A stretch of DNA of 5,726 bases from a candidate division Zixibacteria bacterium DG_27 (GTDB lineage Bacteria; Zixibacteria; MSB-5A5; DG-27). Shown here in pieces: positions 1-5,726 of this stretch (its first letter is position 1; the number at the start of each line of letters is the position of its first letter). The stretch spans positions 1 to 5,726 of the forward strand of contig LIZU01000102.1 of NCBI GenBank assembly GCA_001302725.1, read 5' to 3'. The notes beneath the pieces are model-generated. The model did not search any database. It had not been told where the DNA came from and saw only the letters and a program-made list of their open reading frames with translations. The position numbers were made by a program, and so were the translations under genes.

Positions 1-1
1 C

Positions 2-1456
2 CGTTACGAAGACGGCAATTGGACTCAGCCCCAGCTGGTCGACTCTCTGGTTTTCGTCTCAGCGGTCATCACCACGTCAGATATCTCCGACAGGGTGGCG
101 ATTGCCTATACGACCCGGGATCCGGACGATCCTGACCAGATCGTCGATGTCTTCTACATCGAATCCGAGGACGGCACAAACTGGAATTGGAGTGAGAAGA
201 CAAACATCACGAACTATCAACCCCAAGACACCATCCGAGCTTCTACAGACCTCGATGCGGTTTACGATTTAGATGACAACCTTCATATCATATGGAATAC
301 ACCCCTCTTGGTCCCTCCCCCGGAGGAGGGATCAGGTAGCTGCCTCCTCTGGCATTGGTCGGAGGAGTTGGGTATAACCCTCGTAGCGGACGGTTCCTGG
401 GACTCGTATCCAGGAGCGTGGAACCTCACTCTGGCGAAGATGAGCATCGGCGTCGAAGCCAACAACAATCTCTTCTCCGTGTGGACCCAGTTCACGGAGG
501 AAGACAAATCGATTTGCGGCTGGTCGAATGGCGACCTCTTTATGAGCTACTCAACCGACAAAGGACTGCGGTGGAGCACACCCATAAACCTCACAAACAG
601 CCCCTCTCCCCGCTGCTGGCCCGGAGAGTGCGATAGCGACCACTGGTCCTCTCTTGCCGAAGAGGTGGACCACTACCTGCACATCATCTACATTAATGAC
701 AAGGACGCCGGTGCGGTTCCCCTCAACGAGGGAGTTGATACTGAGAATCCGGTGCTGTATCTGAGAACCCGAAACCCTCTCAGGTACGTCCACATGAGCT
801 GTGAGAACGCCTGCCCGTGGCTCTGCCGTGGTGACAAGTTCCACTTCAAACTGACAGTCACGAATAACTCCGGAGAAAACGTCTCCGGAACTCTGAACTT
901 CTTCGGACATGCCTACCACGACTGTGATCCCAACGCTAGACTCATTTTGAGGCCAAGAAGGAAAACCTATCCCCCCGGGGTTACTACTACCTATTACTAT
1001 TTTAAGGTGCCCAACGCCGCTGGCCCCGGTCAGTATAGCGCTTCTGTCGAGGGAGAGCTGGACCCCGGTGGATATGAGGTCTTCTGCTGCATGAACACTG
1101 AGATCGTGCAATGTTCGCCGTGGAAGATCGGCAGCAACACCGAGTGGGAGCTCGTTGAGGTTGACCGCCCAGAGATAGAGGCCAATCAGCCAGTTGTCAC
1201 CTCCCTGCTTCAGTCCTACCCCAATCCTTTCAATGCCACGACCGAGATCAGCTACCAATTGGCGACAGACGGCCCGGTCAAGCTGGAGGTTTTCAATCTC
1301 GTCGGCGAAAAGGTTGAGACGGTCGTTGACGAAAAACAGACTGCTGGAGAGAAATCGGTGATCTGGGACGCCTCTGGGTTCTCATCCGGCACTTATTTCT
1401 GCAGGTTGACTGCGGGAGATTTCAGCCAGGTTCGTCGGATGACGCTGTTGAGATAG
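2..1456 (+). CDS. Secreted sialidase-like propeller protein with cysteine-rich module and T9SS-type C-terminal sorting domain (5' partial)
   Basis: The frame is open from the left edge to a TAG at 1454-1456, giving 484 visible residues. The GTG at 95 is in frame, but 31 sense codons precede it and read as the same kind of protein, so I treat the true start as lying upstream. Residues ~1-250 have short beta-strand repeats ('HIIW', 'LFSVW', 'LFMSY') and one exact Asp-box, S-x-D-x-G-x-x-W at 184-191. A second, shortened Asp-box lies at 55-61. This suggests a BNR/sialidase-like propeller. Residues ~260-375 look like an Ig/CARDB-like module with seven cysteines (C267, C271, C275, C308, C362, C363, C371), which could form disulfides outside the cytoplasm. 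Residues 402-484 begin with 'LLQSYPNPFN' and end in 'RRMTLLR', the pattern of type IX secretion sorting / FlgD-Ig-like domains. The protein is therefore probably exported and surface-bound or released. No catalytic residues of a true sialidase are recognisable; a binding or structural role is equally possible. Confidence 0.88.
   Translation, partial: RYEDGNWTQPQLVDSLVFVSAVITTSDISDRVAIAYTTRDPDDPDQIVDVFYIESEDGTNWNWSEKTNITNYQPQDTIRASTDLDAVYDLDDNLHIIWNTPLLVPPPEEGSGSCLLWHWSEELGITLVADGSWDSYPGAWNLTLAKMSIGVEANNNLFSVWTQFTEEDKSICGWSNGDLFMSYSTDKGLRWSTPINLTNSPSPRCWPGECDSDHWSSLAEEVDHYLHIIYINDKDAGAVPLNEGVDTENPVLYLRTRNPLRYVHMSCENACPWLCRGDKFHFKLTVTNNSGENVSGTLNFFGHAYHDCDPNARLILRPRRKTYPPGVTTTYYYFKVPNAAGPGQYSASVEGELDPGGYEVFCCMNTEIVQCSPWKIGSNTEWELVEVDRPEIEANQPVVTSLLQSYPNPFNATTEISYQLATDGPVKLEVFNLVGEKVETVVDEKQTAGEKSVIWDASGFSSGTYFCRLTAGDFSQVRRMTLLR
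869..889. repeat. Short perfect inverted repeat inside the secreted-protein gene
   Basis: TCCGGAGA (869-876) and TCTCCGGA (882-889) form a perfect 8-bp inverted repeat around a 5-nt loop. It lies in codons for a Ser-Gly-Glu-Asn-Val-Ser-Gly turn. No T-tract follows, so it is not a terminator. It may simply reflect repeated Ser-Gly codons. Confidence 0.3.
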
Positions 1457-1494
1457 ATACCTGCTGGAAGTAGAATCATACTCCTGAGGGCAGC

Positions 1495-1527
1495 AAAAAA
1501 AATCCCCACTTCCTGTGGGGATTTCTT
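1495..1527. terminator. Intrinsic terminator shared by convergent genes
   Basis: A perfect 10-bp stem pairs 1500-1509 (AAATCCCCAC) with 1515-1524 (GTGGGGATTT) around the loop TTCCT. Eight A residues at 1495-1502 become an eight-T tract when read on the minus strand, making a strong Rho-independent terminator for the minus-strand gene ending at 1574. On the plus strand the stem is followed only by a broken T-run (ATTTCTTC), so termination of the gene ending at 1456 should be weaker. It is the only notable element in the 117-nt convergent gap. Confidence 0.87.
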
Positions 1528-1573
1528 CGAGGTAGGATCAGGTGTTGTTCCTGGGGCTTACTTCTCGTACGGT

Positions 1574-2251
1574 CTACAGGAATTTGAAGCTGTTAAGCAT
1601 ATCGTGGAACTCTCCCTGGTTGGTGTTGTAAAACTCACGCTCACAGTAGAAGTGAATCACGATGATGCGGTCGCCCCTTTTCATCAGATAGACCTCGTAA
1701 ATGTTGAAGTCCTCGATCAACCTGGTATTGCCGTCTGTTTGCAGAACTCCGCCGCTCGCCGACTGGTGGGCACGCCGGAATTTGTTTTTCAGCCGGAACA
1801 ACTTAGCCTTCTCCCCTGCCAGTTGGGCGCTGGTGCTATCGTAGAACTCGGTCTCGGTTAAAATCTTCATCTCCTGGTAAAGCTTGTTCTTGGAATTCAC
1901 CGAATTCACTGATTCCGCAAGCAACTTCGCGTATTCCTCCAGGCTCAAAGAGGTGGTGTCGGAGTAGATCATAACCGTGGGGACGGTGTAGTGGCTGCCC
2001 TGAACGATGTGAGGATTAATCTCGTAATTCTTCTTGGTAATCATCACCCGCTCGAGTTTGGGGCGCTCCGGCTTTTCTTTGTAAGTCTTGACCTTCCAGT
2101 TGCTCAGAGCCTGCATCTCGAAATTGAGCAGATTGTCGGTATAGAAGTTGTCTTTGACTACACCGGTTTTTCTCTGCGCGGAAAACGCTGGTGTGGATAA
2201 GGCCAGAACGAAAGCGAGCACCACGCCAACCGCCAAAGCTTCCTGTCTCAT
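1574..2251 (-). CDS. Exported protein of unknown function, possibly PsbP/DUF1795-like
   Basis: This gene encodes 225 residues. The start is ATG at 2251, with GGAGGT just upstream (2255-2260). Residues 1-25 form a signal peptide: Arg2, a hydrophobic core at ~5-19, then 'TPAFSA'. Signal peptidase I cleavage probably follows S24 (A-F-S) or A25. There is no lipobox cysteine, so the product is likely soluble in the periplasm or secreted. The mature part has an aromatic 'SNWKV' at 50-54, a strand 'TVMIYS' at 92-97, a helix-like 'SLEEYAKLL' at 103-111, a strand at 192-203 and an ending 'MLNSFKFL'. This order (amphipathic strand with Trp, 'sleeya' helix, strand after a Gly-Asp turn, closing 'm..Sf.f') resembles small PsbP/DUF1795-like alpha-beta proteins. 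That is a pattern impression only, and no active site is visible. It stands alone, convergent with the secreted protein on its left and divergent from the glycosyltransferases on its right, and has its own promoter and terminator. Confidence 0.85.
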   Translation of the reverse strand: MRQEALAVGVVLAFVLALSTPAFSAQRKTGVVKDNFYTDNLLNFEMQALSNWKVKTYKEKPERPKLERVMITKKNYEINPHIVQGSHYTVPTVMIYSDTTSLSLEEYAKLLAESVNSVNSKNKLYQEMKILTETEFYDSTSAQLAGEKAKLFRLKNKFRRAHQSASGGVLQTDGNTRLIEDFNIYEVYLMKRGDRIIVIHFYCEREFYNTNQGEFHDMLNSFKFL

Positions 2252-2254
2252 AAG

Positions 2255-2260
2255 ACCTCC
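2255..2260 (-). promoter_or_regulatory. Ribosome binding site, close-spaced
   Basis: GGAGGT on the minus strand lies 3 nt before the ATG at 2251 (4 nt from the GGAGG core). The match to the anti-Shine-Dalgarno sequence is excellent but the spacing is short. It supports the chosen start, which also gives a complete signal peptide. Confidence 0.7.
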
Positions 2261-2354
2261 AGAAAGATATCTCTCTTCAAATGAACTACTCTCGACCCTT
2301 GCATATCTCTATACGTTTTTTCCGGGGAGATGGTTTCAATGGCCAACCCTCTTT

Positions 2355-2384
2355 ATCATACCAGTCACCTTTAAATATATTCAA
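2355..2384 (-). promoter_or_regulatory. Sigma-70-type promoter for the exported-protein gene
   Basis: On the minus strand, TTGAAT (2384-2379) is followed by an 18-nt spacer and TATGAT (2360-2355). The -10 is preceded by TGG, giving an extended -10 (TG-N-TATGAT). The -10 matches consensus at 5 of 6 positions and the -35 at 4 of 6. Transcription would begin near 2348, leaving a leader of about 97 nt before the ATG at 2251. I saw no riboswitch-like structure in that leader. Confidence 0.55.
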
Positions 2385-2460
2385 AATCTGTGAAGAGGCA
2401 ATCTCCAGGGAACATCAACCCGTCTCGAAAAACGATCTTGCCACCTCCAACAGCCAGAAA

Positions 2461-2489
2461 TTGACATCTCCGCTCAAGCCGGATATATT
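2461..2489 (+). promoter_or_regulatory. Near-consensus sigma-70 promoter for the glycosyltransferase operon
   Basis: TTGACA (2461-2466, perfect) is separated by 17 nt from TATATT (2484-2489, 5 of 6). Expected initiation is near 2496, giving a leader of only about 26 nt before the ATG at 2522. The match and optimal spacing suggest constitutive, housekeeping-type expression. No operator palindrome is evident around it. Confidence 0.65.
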
Positions 2490-2501
2490 CAGAAAACTGT
2501 C

Positions 2502-2507
2502 AGGAGG
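2502..2507 (+). promoter_or_regulatory. Ribosome binding site with unusually long spacing
   Basis: AGGAGG is a strong Shine-Dalgarno sequence but sits 14 nt before the ATG at 2522, well beyond the usual 5-9 nt. A weaker GGAG at 2516-2519 lies only 2 nt from the ATG. There is no other in-frame start: the frame upstream closes at TGA 2462-2464 and contains no ATG, GTG or TTG before 2522. The start is therefore fixed despite the odd spacing. Confidence 0.5.
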
Positions 2508-2521
2508 TTCGGCCCGGAGCT

Positions 2522-4351
2522 ATGAGTAAACCGATTCTTTTGCTCCTACTCGCTGTCTTTTTGACCTCGCAGTCTCTTTTCATCTATCGGGAGAGGGAGG
2601 TGGCCGGCGAGTGGGGATTGGCCTTAGATGATTCCTGGATTCACATGGTTTTTGCCAGAAACTTAAGCGCCGGACACGGCTACTCCTTCAATCCCGACCA
2701 GCCCGTTTCCGGGTCAACCTCTCCTCTGTGGACTTTGCTTCTGACAGCTCTCTTCATCGCGACGGGACCAAGTCTCTGGGCGGCCAAGATACTGGGAATG
2801 ACACTTTTTCTCCTCTCCATCTTAGTAACGTACAAGCTGGCACAGTTCATCTGGTCGGACGAAAGAATTGCCATTTTTTCCGCGACTCTCGTGGCTCTCT
2901 CCCCTTTTCTCAACTGGGGGGCGCTTTCGGGAATGGAGGTCAGTCTCTATGTAGCCTTAAGCCTCTGGGGGATCTATCTCCACCTCGTCAACAGCGAAAA
3001 GAAAGGGCTAAGGAAGTACTCCTCCACTCTGGTTTTGACTTTGGCCGGTTTGTCGCGGCCGGAGTGTTTCCTGATCCTTTTCATTGCCTGGGGAGAGAAA
3101 TTCCTGCTGCCAGGAATTGCGCGACAGAAGGAGAGATTTGGAAAGGCCGCGGTTGAATTCTTACCGCACCTTTTCATCTTCGCTGTTCTCACCCTGCCCT
3201 ATTTCATTTTCAATCTGGTGACGGTCAATAGCCTCTTCCCCAGCAGCTACGCCGCCAAAACCGGAAGCGGAGGCGTATTCGGAGAGCTCCTTCAGGGAGA
3301 TCTTCGAGGTGCAATCGTAGCTGCCACGATAAAACCGCTATACATGGTGATTGTAGCCCTGGGCACCCTTCTTTCGGACAATCCGATTCTAAGCCTTGCC
3401 TTCGTGTTGGGGATCATAGCACTTGTTAGCATCTCCGGTGAGGGGATGAGAAGAGGGCCGTGGCTGATTCCCTCTTTGCTCCTCCTCATCCCTTTGGGAA
3501 TGGGGCTTTTCGGGCACGTCAAGGCACTGGGGCAATCCAACCGTTATGCCGCTCACCTTTTCCCTCTGTTCATCATCATTGCAACCGGAGGTGTATTCTC
3601 CATAACCAGACTCCTCTCAGGAGACGGCAACTTGACTCCAAAGGGCAGGAGGGCTTTGTATCTCATTGCGTTGTTCGCCATATCTGTTTTAGGGGTCTTA
3701 GCATTGGCACGACCATATCTCTTCAAAATCATCGAAGAGATAGCTCCTCGCACCGGCCTGACTCATCTGAGCGTGGCTGATATTCAAGCATATATGGCGC
3801 AGGTTGATCTTTTCCTCAAATTCTTGCTTTTAAGCTTGATTCTGCCGGTCCTCCTATTCTCGATTCCCAAGGCAAAAGGCAAATATGAGAAACAGGCGAT
3901 ATTCCTATCTTATGGACTCATCCTCCTATCTCTCCTCTTCACAACCAGGAGCAATATCGCCTACGCTGATTATTATGCCTACAATGTGAAAAACATCAAT
4001 GACCTCCACGTCGCCAGCGGAAGGTGGCTAAACGAGAATACTCCAAAAGAGGCGGTGATAGCCATTAACGATATCGGCGGCATCGGCTATTTTGCCCGAC
4101 GGGAGATCATCGACTTAATCGGCATGGCTACTCCGGATATCATCCCCTACAGACTGAGGGGAGAGTCGGGAATTATCGACTACTTCAGGACTGTGAAAAG
4201 GCCCGGCTATCTGGTCATCTATCCCGAGTGGTTCCCGCTGATTGACAGCATGGAAGAAGATTTCAAAAGGATAAAGGAGTTCAAGATTCAGCACAACACC
4301 GTGTGTATACACGACAGACATTTCGTGTACGAGGTGAATCTGACAGAATGA
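2522..4351 (+). CDS. GT-C fold membrane glycosyltransferase (polyprenyl-phosphate-sugar type), copy 1
   Basis: This is a 609-residue polytopic inner-membrane protein. TM1 spans ~5-22. The first periplasmic loop carries 'LALDDSWIH' with adjacent Asp36-Asp37, then 'GHGYSFNP' and 'SGSTSPLW' (64-70). An Asp/Asp or Asp/Glu pair in this loop is the catalytic hallmark of GT-C enzymes, and the wording resembles the AftB/ArnT/PMT-like 'DDxxIxxRYAxNLxxGhGxxFNP' group. About 12 further hydrophobic segments run to ~474, including 'GLSRPE' (176-181) and 'LGQSNRY' (336-342), both kept in the paralogue. A soluble C-terminal domain (~475-609), probably periplasmic, includes 'NDIGGIGYF' (516-524) and 'IIDLIGM' (529-535). 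GT-C enzymes use lipid-phosphate sugars on the outer face of the membrane. The sugar and acceptor here are unknown; envelope glycan, lipid or protein are all possible. The gene leads an operon with the paralogue 31 nt downstream. The start is supported by the paralogue, which has exactly the same number of residues (26) before the shared 'VAG'. Confidence 0.9.
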   Translation: MSKPILLLLLAVFLTSQSLFIYREREVAGEWGLALDDSWIHMVFARNLSAGHGYSFNPDQPVSGSTSPLWTLLLTALFIATGPSLWAAKILGMTLFLLSILVTYKLAQFIWSDERIAIFSATLVALSPFLNWGALSGMEVSLYVALSLWGIYLHLVNSEKKGLRKYSSTLVLTLAGLSRPECFLILFIAWGEKFLLPGIARQKERFGKAAVEFLPHLFIFAVLTLPYFIFNLVTVNSLFPSSYAAKTGSGGVFGELLQGDLRGAIVAATIKPLYMVIVALGTLLSDNPILSLAFVLGIIALVSISGEGMRRGPWLIPSLLLLIPLGMGLFGHVKALGQSNRYAAHLFPLFIIIATGGVFSITRLLSGDGNLTPKGRRALYLIALFAISVLGVLALARPYLFKIIEEIAPRTGLTHLSVADIQAYMAQVDLFLKFLLLSLILPVLLFSIPKAKGKYEKQAIFLSYGLILLSLLFTTRSNIAYADYYAYNVKNINDLHVASGRWLNENTPKEAVIAINDIGGIGYFARREIIDLIGMATPDIIPYRLRGESGIIDYFRTVKRPGYLVIYPEWFPLIDSMEEDFKRIKEFKIQHNTVCIHDRHFVYEVNLTE

Positions 4352-4370
4352 GTGCTCTATTGCTCTGCCC

Positions 4371-4376
4371 GAAGGT
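4371..4376 (+). promoter_or_regulatory. Ribosome binding site fixing the start of the second glycosyltransferase
   Basis: GAAGGT is a moderate Shine-Dalgarno sequence; its last G is 7 nt before the ATG at 4383. An in-frame TGA at 4377-4379 is separated from the ATG by a single GAA codon, so no more upstream start is possible. The site is weaker than those of the other two genes, and translation may partly depend on ribosomes finishing the upstream gene at 4351. Confidence 0.55.
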
Positions 4377-4382
4377 TGAGAA

Positions 4383-5726
4383 ATGCCGTTGAGATTTTGC
4401 CTTGTAATATTCATGATCGTTATCGTAGCGAGCTGTTTCTATTTATATAAGGAGAAGACTGTCGCTGGGGATTGGGGTCTGGCCCTGGACGATTCCTGGA
4501 TCCACATGGTTTTCTCCAGAAACCTCGCCACTGGACATGGATTCTCCTTCAATCCCGACGAACCGGTTTCCGGAGCAACCTCACCCCTTTGGGTGTTTCT
4601 GATGAGCTTAGTCTTCGTCTTGGGGACAAGCCCCATTTGGGGTACCAAGTTCATTGGCGCAATTCTGTTCATGGGCAGTTGCTTTTTCGTTTACAGGATA
4701 ACATTGGATTTGACTTCCGATAAATACTCCTCCTTCTTTGCATCTGTCTTGGTTGCCCTTTCACCCTATCTCACCTGGGGGGCCCTCTCGGGAATGGAGA
4801 CGGCCTTATATACGTTTCTCTCGACCTTCGGCATATGGGTACACTTGAAGTGCTTCAGAGCATACGGCATCAGACGTTATCTGCCCACCCTGATATTTAC
4901 ACTGTCCGGTCTGGCCCGACCGGAGTGTTTCCTTCTTGTGGCGTTCTCCTGGATTGACATTTTGATCTATGATCTACGTTTCAGGAAAGGTGCGATTTTC
5001 ACTATTAGGAGTATCCTCGGGTATCTGTTGCACCCAGCGATTTTCTTGGTTATGACAGCACCATATTTTCTCTTCAATTATAGGACCACCGGCAGTTTTT
5101 TCCCCAGCACTTTCGCCGCCAAGGTGGGTTCGGGAGGACTGTTCGGGGCTCTCTTTTCGGGAAATATAAGCGCAGCAATTACGACCTTGACAGTCAAACC
5201 ACTATACATGCTGCTCGTCAGCATCATGGTCCTTTTCAAATCCAACCCGCTGCTTGTGGTCTTTTTCCTTCTGGGGTTGTTTGTCATTGTGAAGAGATAT
5301 GCAAGCCCTACTGCTGAGGTTTTGTCTCTGATTCTTCCGATCGCCACCGTCCTCTACCCTCTCGGCATGGGCGTTTTCGCACACGTGCTGAGCCTGGGTC
5401 AATCACATCGGTATATACACAACCTCTTCCCCCTCTTCTACCTCATCTCGACCATCGGGCTTTTTTCGGTTTGGCGATTTCAGACCGGCGAACTTGTGAC
5501 CAGCAAGAGGGAGAAAAGGGGCACAACATATATTCTGGGGGCGGGAGCCCTATTGATTGTATGCCTCCTCTTCGGCAAACCCTTATTCGTATGGATCGTG
5601 GGGTTGATCGGTCCTCACACCGCGCTGACACATCTGTCACCCAGGGACCTGGAATTCTACTGGGGGAACCTGGTCGACAGCGGCTTTGGGATTTCCCTGA
5701 TGCTTGTTGTAACGGCGCTTTCGTTT
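4383..5726 (+). CDS. GT-C fold membrane glycosyltransferase, tandem paralogue, copy 2 (3' partial)
   Basis: The frame runs from ATG 4383 to the right edge without a stop, giving 448 residues. By comparison with copy 1, about 165 residues are missing, including the last membrane segment(s) and the periplasmic C-terminal domain. It has the same architecture: TM1 ~4-22, Asp36-Asp37 in 'LALDDSWIH', 'SGATSPLW' (63-70), 'WGALSGME' (132-139), 'GLARPE' (176-181), 'FAAKVGSGG' (244-252) and 'LGQSHRY' (338-344). By direct counting, residues 27-70 match copy 1 at 37 of 44 positions and residues 71-140 at 27 of 70. The catalytic loop is therefore strongly conserved while the membrane helices have drifted. 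The first 195 residues align without gaps; one small length difference falls at ~195-240. The role is presumably the same class of reaction, transfer of a lipid-linked sugar at the periplasmic face, perhaps with a different acceptor or at a successive step. It is co-transcribed with copy 1: the gap is 31 nt and no terminator is visible. Further copies could follow beyond the window. Confidence 0.88.
   Translation, partial: MPLRFCLVIFMIVIVASCFYLYKEKTVAGDWGLALDDSWIHMVFSRNLATGHGFSFNPDEPVSGATSPLWVFLMSLVFVLGTSPIWGTKFIGAILFMGSCFFVYRITLDLTSDKYSSFFASVLVALSPYLTWGALSGMETALYTFLSTFGIWVHLKCFRAYGIRRYLPTLIFTLSGLARPECFLLVAFSWIDILIYDLRFRKGAIFTIRSILGYLLHPAIFLVMTAPYFLFNYRTTGSFFPSTFAAKVGSGGLFGALFSGNISAAITTLTVKPLYMLLVSIMVLFKSNPLLVVFFLLGLFVIVKRYASPTAEVLSLILPIATVLYPLGMGVFAHVLSLGQSHRYIHNLFPLFYLISTIGLFSVWRFQTGELVTSKREKRGTTYILGAGALLIVCLLFGKPLFVWIVGLIGPHTALTHLSPRDLEFYWGNLVDSGFGISLMLVVTALSF

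Noticed and set aside
312..331. Inverted repeat TCCCTCC / GGAGGGA with a 6-nt loop.
   Set aside because: It lies in codons for a Pro-Pro-Pro-Glu-Glu-Gly stretch, has low complexity and no T-tract; best explained by codon composition.
551..1258. A 235-codon minus-strand open frame inside the secreted-protein gene.
   Set aside because: The plus frame carries recognisable domains (Asp-box, YPNPFN sorting domain) across the same bases. The minus frame is a shadow with no supporting signals.
95..1456. GTG at 95 as the true start of the first gene.
   Set aside because: The frame is open to the left edge, the 31 preceding codons read like the same propeller protein, no signal peptide follows the GTG and no Shine-Dalgarno sequence precedes it.
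2265..2310. Repeated ATATCTCT (2267-2274 and 2303-2310) in the leader of the minus-strand gene, considered as an operator or riboswitch element.
   Set aside because: An 8-bp AT-rich repeat at 36-nt spacing is weak, and no paired stems or known riboswitch core accompany it.
2281..2529. An 82-codon plus-strand open frame in the divergent intergenic region, overlapping the glycosyltransferase start.
   Set aside because: It has no Shine-Dalgarno sequence and a protein sequence without recognisable character. Both predicted promoters lie inside it.
4348..4392. An ATGA overlap at the stop of the first glycosyltransferase that opens a 14-codon frame.
   Set aside because: It is very short, in a different frame from the paralogue and without its own ribosome binding site; most likely chance.

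Overview
The window looks like a stretch of a Gram-negative, probably uncultivated bacterium of the FCB (Fibrobacteres-Chlorobi-Bacteroidetes) superphylum or a neighbouring candidate phylum. The main clue is the end of the first gene, which encodes a 'YPNPFN' C-terminal domain of the type IX secretion / FlgD-Ig-like kind. Such domains are abundant in Bacteroidetes and in candidate phyla such as Zixibacteria, KSB1 and Marinimicrobia. The phylum assignment is inference and cannot be settled from this sequence.

Layout: (1) 2-1456 (+), the 3' part of a large secreted protein with a sialidase-like propeller, a cysteine-rich module and a C-terminal sorting domain; its start lies upstream of the window. 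(2) 1495-1527, a hairpin terminator between convergent genes, with its T-tract on the minus-strand side. (3) 1574-2251 (-), an exported 225-residue protein with a weak resemblance to the PsbP/DUF1795 type. (4) 2252-2521, a divergent intergenic region holding one good promoter per strand. (5) 2522-4351 (+), a 609-residue polytopic GT-C type glycosyltransferase. (6) 4383-5726 (+), a tandem paralogue of the previous gene. It is open to the right edge, so it can only be found by reading through to the window end.

The two glycosyltransferase genes form an operon: the gap is 31 nt and no terminator is visible in it. They are diverged duplicates. The N-terminal 195 residues align without gaps, and the Asp-Asp first periplasmic loop is nearly identical (37 of 44 residues). 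They probably transfer sugars from a lipid-linked donor onto a glycan, lipid or protein at the outer face of the inner membrane. Donor and acceptor cannot be read from the sequence. The left-hand genes encode exported proteins, so the common theme is the cell envelope, but nothing ties the left genes functionally to the glycosyltransferases.

I found no RNA genes, mobile elements, CRISPR arrays, attachment sites or origin. Nothing in the window clearly amounts to a new biological system; the paralogous GT-C pair is the most interesting item.
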